A DNA stretch of 64,000 nt, taken from contig BFBT01000001.1 in assembly GCA_003112755.1 (NCBI GenBank), positions 2,356,001 to 2,420,000 on the forward strand, in the 5' to 3' direction. This stretch comes from Lawsonibacter asaccharolyticus. GTDB lineage: Bacteria > Bacillota > Clostridia > Oscillospirales > Oscillospiraceae. Under the pieces are notes generated by a model. It was not told the origin of the DNA. It was given only the letters and a program-made list of their open reading frames with translations, and made no database searches. This document shows positions 58,535-64,000 of the stretch, one piece after another. A program made the translations under genes and the position numbers. The first letter of the stretch is position 1; every line of letters starts with the position of its first letter.

Positions 58535-59893
58535 TTGGCAAGACAGATTGATTTTACGCGCGGCAAGCTGACCAAACAGCTGATTTTATTTTCTCTTCCA
58601 CTGGTGATGGGTGAGCTACTTCAAAATTTGTACAATAGTGTAGATGCCATGGTTGTGGGCAACTTTGTCGGTGACACAGCTTTGGCGGCGGTCAGTGTTT
58701 GCGAAACGCTCTCCAACCTGTTGGTCGGATTTTTTAATGGGATGTCTGTAGGCGTGATTATCATGGTATCCCGGGCCTTTGGCCGGAAGCAGGAGGAGCA
58801 GCTGCGGCGGGGCATCCGGGTGACCTTCACCTTTTCGGCCATTCTGGGGGTCGTGCTGTCCATTTTGGGAATCTTTTGCACCGAGTTTTTGATTCAGCTC
58901 TCCGAAGTGCCGGAGAATACATATGCAGAGGCGGTTACTTACCTTCGCATCTATCTGGCGGGATTGATGTTTACCGTCGTCTACAATATCAGCGCGGGGA
59001 TCCTGCGGGCGACAGGGGATTCTACTACGCCGGTGCTGACCCTTCTGTTTACCTGCTGTATCAATATTGTTTTGGATATCTTCTTGGTAGTAGTATTTCA
59101 GTTAGGGGTGGCTGGGGTCAGTATAGCTACAGTAATTGCTCAGTTTATTTCAGTGAGTATAATGTACCGTATAATCAGTAGGAAGAACGGCGTGGGGTGT
59201 TTTTCTGTCCGGGAGGTGGTCCAATATGGAAAGGAGCCTATTTTGGAGCTACTGAACCTGGGGATCCCATCGGGCCTGCAGAATTCCCTGATTACCTTTT
59301 CTAACCTGTTTATCTGGAGGTATATCAATCAGTTTGACTATGTAGCTACGGCAGGCATCGGCATTGCCCAGCGGCTGGATAAATTTATTTCCATGCCCTG
59401 CAAGGCCTTTGGCACCACGGTGACCACCTGTGTCAGTCAAAATATCGGTGCGAAAAATTACGAGCGGGCCAGGGTCGGTGTCCGGAGCTGTCTCATCCTA
59501 TCAGTTTCCATGATTGCCGTACTGGAGGTCTTGGTGCTTACGTTCAACCGGCAGTGCGTGTCGCTGTTCAATGATAATCCGGAGGTCATTGAGATTGGCA
59601 TGGCCATGGTACGCACCATTCTTCCCCTGTACATCCTGTTTGCCCTGCGGGAAATTTTATATGGGATCCTGCGGGGCCATGGCTATACAAAGGTGACTAC
59701 CGTTCTCTCGATCGTGGGGATGGTGGGGATTCGTCAGCTGTTTTTGGCCATCTCCATGGCCATAGAACCGGTCATCACCAATATTTATTGGTGCTATCCG
59801 GTGGCGTGGGGGAGCACCATGCTGCTGATCTATGTGTACTACCGCATCGTGCGGCACCGACCAAACTGGGAGGCGGAAGCAGAGCCGGCATGA
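58535..59893 (+). CDS. MATE-family efflux transporter
   Basis: The 452-residue protein has about 12 membrane helices in two repeats, with N-terminal GKLTKQLILFSLPLVMGELLQNLYNSVDAMVVGNFVG and the mid-protein repeat start LLNLGIPSGLQNSLITFSNLF, typical of NorM/DinF-like MATE proteins. It exports drugs or metabolites using Na+ or H+. The start is TTG 58535. It overlaps the next frame by ATGA, implying co-transcription with the dehydrogenase. Confidence 0.9.
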   Translation: MARQIDFTRGKLTKQLILFSLPLVMGELLQNLYNSVDAMVVGNFVGDTALAAVSVCETLSNLLVGFFNGMSVGVIIMVSRAFGRKQEEQLRRGIRVTFTFSAILGVVLSILGIFCTEFLIQLSEVPENTYAEAVTYLRIYLAGLMFTVVYNISAGILRATGDSTTPVLTLLFTCCINIVLDIFLVVVFQLGVAGVSIATVIAQFISVSIMYRIISRKNGVGCFSVREVVQYGKEPILELLNLGIPSGLQNSLITFSNLFIWRYINQFDYVATAGIGIAQRLDKFISMPCKAFGTTVTTCVSQNIGAKNYERARVGVRSCLILSVSMIAVLEVLVLTFNRQCVSLFNDNPEVIEIGMAMVRTILPLYILFALREILYGILRGHGYTKVTTVLSIVGMVGIRQLFLAISMAIEPVITNIYWCYPVAWGSTMLLIYVYYRIVRHRPNWEAEAEPA

Positions 59894-59916
59894 TCACAGA
59901 AGAGGAGGAAGCGAAA

Positions 59917-60867
59917 ATGGATCCTACAATTTATATCCCCCGCATCATTGCCCAGGAGGGGATCGACTACCTGGCGGAGCATGGAATATCCGTGAAGGTG
60001 GGTACCTCAATAGAGGAGGACGTCATGTGTCAGGAGGTCCGAGGATGCCAGGGGATCCTGGTCCGGACGGCGCAGATCACCCGGCGGGTGATGGAGGCGG
60101 AGCGCGGCCTTCGGATCATTGCGCGCCACGGGACTGGTCTGGATATTATTGATGTGCCCGCCGCAACAGAGCTGGGGATCCAGGTGACGAATACGCCGGA
60201 GTCCAATGGGCCCTCTGTGGCGGAGCTGACCATCGGAGGTATGATTGCTGCGGCGCGGTGCATACAGGAACTAAGTAACTCTGCCCGACGGGGGGACTTT
60301 TTCTACAAGACCCACTGCCAAGGGATGGAGCTCACAGGGAAAACTCTGGGACTGGTGGGTTTTGGAGATATTGGCCGCCAGGTGGCCCGTATTGCTGCCC
60401 AGGGCTTTCAGATGCAGGTGCTGGTCTACGAGGGACACATGGCGGGGAAGCCTATGCCCGACTATGTGCGTCTGGTCTCCTGGGAGGATCTGTTCCGGTC
60501 TGCGGATTTTGTATCCCTCCATATTCCCCTGCGAGCAGAGAACCGGGATCTGGTGGGCAGTCGAGAGTTCGCAATGATGAAGCCGTCAGCCATTTTTTTG
60601 AATACGGCCCGCGGAAAGGTGGTCTGTGAGGAGGAGATGGTAGCGGCCCTGAATACTCATCAGATTGCCGGTGCGTTTTTGGATGTTCTGAGGGAGGAGC
60701 CCTTCTCAGCGGATCACCCCTTGCTACATATGCCCCAGGTGCTGGTGACGCCCCATATTGGCTCCAACACCAGGGAGGCACTGGAGCGTTCGGCTCTCCA
60801 TGCGGCGATGGATATTGTCTCCTTCTTTCGAGGGGAGGCTCTCCGCTGGCCTGCCAACCAGATATAA
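59917..60867 (+). CDS. D-2-hydroxyacid dehydrogenase (SerA-like, catalytic part only)
   Basis: The 316-residue protein has the D-isomer 2-hydroxyacid dehydrogenase layout: ARHGTGLDIIDVPAATELGIQVTNTPESNGPSVAE, NAD-binding LGLVGFGDIGRQVARIA, catalytic Arg in LNTARGKVV, the Glu in FLDVLREEPF and His in VTPHIGSNTREA. It has no ACT domain, so it is not a full-length SerA. ATG 59917 (GAGGAGGAAG, 9 bp upstream) is preferred over ATG 59890. It would reduce or oxidize a 2-oxo/2-hydroxyacid of the pathway. Confidence 0.88.
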   Translation: MDPTIYIPRIIAQEGIDYLAEHGISVKVGTSIEEDVMCQEVRGCQGILVRTAQITRRVMEAERGLRIIARHGTGLDIIDVPAATELGIQVTNTPESNGPSVAELTIGGMIAAARCIQELSNSARRGDFFYKTHCQGMELTGKTLGLVGFGDIGRQVARIAAQGFQMQVLVYEGHMAGKPMPDYVRLVSWEDLFRSADFVSLHIPLRAENRDLVGSREFAMMKPSAIFLNTARGKVVCEEEMVAALNTHQIAGAFLDVLREEPFSADHPLLHMPQVLVTPHIGSNTREALERSALHAAMDIVSFFRGEALRWPANQI

Positions 60868-60923
60868 AATAGATTAGAACGGTCTCGCTTTTCGTTCAAA
60901 AGCGGGACCGTTCTAATCTATTT
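60867..60923. terminator. Bidirectional terminator, 26-bp stem
   Basis: The bases 60867-60892 pair with 60898-60923 (one G-U/mismatch), with loop CGTTC, A-run before and T-run after. It sits between the convergent dehydrogenase and PanE-like genes. Confidence 0.88.
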
Positions 60924-60949
60924 CCGACTATTTTGGCTGAAAGGAGCGA

Positions 60950-61897
60950 TTAAAACATCGCATCGTAGTTGTTCTCGATAATGTGTACCAAATTGGTGAT
61001 CATGGAGTTGTAGGGGGTAGGAATCCCGTACTTCTTACCCAAGCGCACGATGGTGCCGTTGAGGAAGTCAATTTCCGTTTTCCTCTTATTCCGCACGTCT
61101 TGGGCGGTAGAGGGTACGTGGTGATACATGGGGTTGTCCTCCGGCCAATACTTTGTGGCGGTAGTAATCTCACGAAGGCCGGTCACGCCCTCGCACTCCG
61201 CCACCGCCAGGATCTCCTCCAGCAGGGCGAATTTGATCTCAATGCCCTCGGGGCAGTTGGTGAAGCGCCCCAGGGGCAGGCGGGTGACCGCGCAGCAGGG
61301 GTTTCCGGTGCAGTTGGCGGTCATTTTATACCAGATCTTCTGGTTGATTTCCGCGCGGGTCATGGCGAAGGCATCCAGGCCGCCCCGCGTCAGCAGCTCC
61401 GTTACAGCACGGATACCTTCGGTGGGCTCCTCCTGAACCACCGGGCCGCAGGAGAGCATTGCCCCGTCACGCTTGAGTACCTCCACCTTTCCGGGACCGG
61501 GCATACTTGCGCCCAACTGGACAATAGAGGCGTAAATCTGGCTCTTATCCACATATTTGGATAGGATGTCCACGTTGCCCATTCCGTTTTGAATGGCCAT
61601 ACAGGCGGTATGTTCGTCAAACAGGCACAGAGCCCCCTGGATAGCGCTTTCAATATAGTGGCCCTTGGTTACAATGACCACAAAATCCATTGTCTCTCCG
61701 ATCTCGCTGGCGGCGTAATAGCTCTTTGCACGGATGATTTTTTTCTCTCCGTTGACATTCATCTCCAGACCGTCAGCGTTGATTTTATCGATGTGTTCCC
61801 GGTACGGATCTACGAAGCGGACATCTGCGCCGCCCAGACTAAAGTATCCTCCAATGGTGCCTCCCATGGCCCCAGCACCGATGATGGTTATTTTCAT
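60950..61897 (-). CDS. 2-dehydropantoate 2-reductase family protein (PanE-like)
   Basis: 315 residues: N-terminal Rossmann MKITIIGAGAMGGTIGGYFSLGG, the KGHYIESAI and IQNGMGN substrate/NADP region, and the C-terminal ApbA domain with KIWYKMTANCTGNPCCAVTRLPLG (catalytic Lys) and RKTEIDFLNGTIVRLGKKYGIPTPYN. In this context a pathway-specific 2-oxoacid reductase is as likely as pantothenate synthesis. It is divergent from the leuC-like gene. Confidence 0.87.
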   Translation of the reverse strand: MKITIIGAGAMGGTIGGYFSLGGADVRFVDPYREHIDKINADGLEMNVNGEKKIIRAKSYYAASEIGETMDFVVIVTKGHYIESAIQGALCLFDEHTACMAIQNGMGNVDILSKYVDKSQIYASIVQLGASMPGPGKVEVLKRDGAMLSCGPVVQEEPTEGIRAVTELLTRGGLDAFAMTRAEINQKIWYKMTANCTGNPCCAVTRLPLGRFTNCPEGIEIKFALLEEILAVAECEGVTGLREITTATKYWPEDNPMYHHVPSTAQDVRNKRKTEIDFLNGTIVRLGKKYGIPTPYNSMITNLVHIIENNYDAMF

Positions 61898-62260
61898 ACT
61901 AAAACCCCCTAAATTTTAATTCAGACAACCAGGCGGAGTTTGAGATGCATCCTAGGAATGATTGGATAAAGAAAGTGTATCATGGGGGGAGGGGGATGTA
62001 AAATAACGAATTTCAATCCTGTCATAAATAAAATAAATTTATGCCGCGTCAAATAAAGAGAAAATTGCGTTTTAATGGTTCGATATGCATACATAGTACG
62101 TGTTTATCCTTTTCAACCCCAATTTAATGATTTTTATACGTTATACATAAATTGATTTTATATACCATAAATTAATACAATTTTACAATTGTTTTTCTAT
62201 AAGTTATAGTTTGTTTATACAAATTCTCCAAGTTAAAATTTCAAATTGAGGAGGGTAAAC
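61898..62260. promoter_or_regulatory. AT-rich divergent promoter region with CATAAAT repeats
   Basis: No gene is seen between the PanE-like (-) and LeuC-like (+) starts. The inverted pair CATAAAT (62023-62029) / ATTTATG (62037-62043), N7 between, fits a LysR-type dyad. Direct repeats CATAAATT occur at 62146-62153 and 62166-62173, 20 bp apart. Exact promoters are not assigned. Confidence 0.45.
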
Positions 62261-63508
<1,248 letters not shown>

Positions 63509-63526
63509 GAGAGGGGGAGCAAGAGC

Positions 63527-64000
63527 ATGAATACTGTATTTTCAGGCAAAACCTATGTAACCGGTGACAACACCACCGCCTATAAGATCTCCTACAACAC
63601 CCGCTGGAAGGAGTGCGGTACGAACGCAGAGGCCCTGGGCCAGTGGCTGTTTGAGCCTATCATTTCCACAGTAGAGGGTGTCCCTAATGGCTTCAAGTCC
63701 ATGGGCTATGAGGTAGTTGTTTCCGGTGTGGACTTCGGCGGAGGCTTTAAGAGCAACGACCACCCGGTGCTGACCCTGAAGGGCGCCGGCATCAAGCTGC
63801 TGATTGCGGAGAAATTCAACCGGATTTTCTTCCGCAATGCAATCAATTTGGGCATGCCCGTTATCACCTGTCCCGGTATTCTGGAAATGGCCCACGAGGG
63901 TGACATTCTGGAGGGGGACATCGCCACAGGTGTGGTCACAAACAAGACCACCGGAGCCGTTTTGCAGGGGCAGCCCCTTAGTGAGTTGGCCTTGAAGTTA
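63527..64000 (+). CDS. LeuD-like hydro-lyase small subunit, divergent and cut by the window end
   Basis: The frame from ATG 63527 (GAGGGGGAGCAAG upstream) is open to the last base, 158 codons so far. It aligns with LeuD/DmdB swivel domains at its middle and end (VSGVDFGGG ... LTLKGAGIKLLIAEKFNRIFFRNAINLGMPVITCPGI). It lacks the canonical GSSREHA loop, reading GGGFKSNDHPV instead, and has NTTAYKISYNTRWKECGTN where LeuD has NIDTDxIIPARY. The partner of the large subunit just upstream, it probably has unusual substrate specificity. The C-terminus is outside the window. Confidence 0.78.
   Translation, partial: MNTVFSGKTYVTGDNTTAYKISYNTRWKECGTNAEALGQWLFEPIISTVEGVPNGFKSMGYEVVVSGVDFGGGFKSNDHPVLTLKGAGIKLLIAEKFNRIFFRNAINLGMPVITCPGILEMAHEGDILEGDIATGVVTNKTTGAVLQGQPLSELALKL

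Overview
The window looks like chromosome from a high-GC, anaerobic, spore-forming member of the Clostridia, most likely Oscillospirales (the Flavonifractor/Lawsonibacter/Oscillibacter neighbourhood). The evidence is dipicolinate synthase genes (dpaAB) and a stand-alone Spo0A C-terminal domain, which point to sporulation; a two-gene SufC/SufB-type Fe-S system; a ferredoxin-dependent 2-oxoacid oxidoreductase; AGGAGG-type ribosome binding sites; and sigma-A promoters of the TTGACA-17-TATAAT type. The genus cannot be fixed from the sequence alone.

Region 1 (1-19.3 kb) is dense, GC-rich and mostly housekeeping. It holds thiD-thiC; sufC-sufB; a bifunctional NAD(P)H-hydrate repair enzyme; a lipoprotein; alr with an orphan mazF-type toxin gene; dinB (with a LexA-like box) divergent from a spore-photoproduct-lyase-like radical SAM gene; a VOC protein; yjdF preceded by a likely yjdF riboswitch; gltS; queH with a SLOG-fold gene; an alpha/beta hydrolase; and dpaA-dpaB.

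Region 2 (19.4-30 kb) has lower GC and is accessory and eroded. It contains a tnpV remnant and an HPt / response regulator / multi-PAS hybrid histidine kinase operon whose kinase frame is broken once. It also has an inverted, internally deleted relic of the mobile element found at 41.5-46.2 kb, a PAS-only protein, a Spo0A_C-like protein divergent from an XRE regulator, and a LytTR response-regulator pseudogene with three in-frame stops.

Region 3 (30-41.2 kb) is one long co-directional unit behind a consensus promoter. It encodes a YheO/DauR-type regulator, an ornithine-cyclodeaminase-family enzyme, a complete Opp/Dpp-type ABC importer (lipoprotein, two permeases, two ATPases), a Nif3-like protein, an N-acyl-D-amino-acid deacylase-like amidohydrolase and a PatB/MalY-like PLP enzyme. 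It reads as an import and catabolism system for peptides or modified (possibly D-) amino acids.

Region 4 (41.4-48.8 kb) is a decaying mobile region. It contains a frameshifted tyrosine integrase, an XRE repressor and excisionase with paired operator-like repeats, an intact IS110-family element, mobC, a membrane protein, an interrupted ORF, a repA fragment, a tRNA-Leu(UAG) whose acceptor end is replaced by a second, truncated IS110 transposase, and an IS3-family transposase tail.

Region 5 (49-64 kb) is a catabolic island. It encodes a 4,5-dihydroxyphthalate-decarboxylase-like protein, a four-subunit 2-oxoacid:ferredoxin oxidoreductase, a CoA-transferase, a DUF6282-like metal hydrolase, a GalB-like 4-oxalomesaconate hydratase, an RraA/GalC-like aldolase, a LysR regulator, a MATE exporter, a D-2-hydroxyacid dehydrogenase, a PanE-like reductase and a LeuC/LeuD-like hydro-lyase. 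The LeuD-like small subunit lacks the usual GSSRE loop and runs off the window end. A 19-nt sequence is identical upstream of two of the transcription units. The genes suggest an anaerobic route that hydrates and cleaves a branched di- or tricarboxylate to 2-oxoacids and then to acyl-CoA; the starting substrate is unknown. A strongly folded, unexplained intergenic element lies inside this island at 54.3-54.65 kb.
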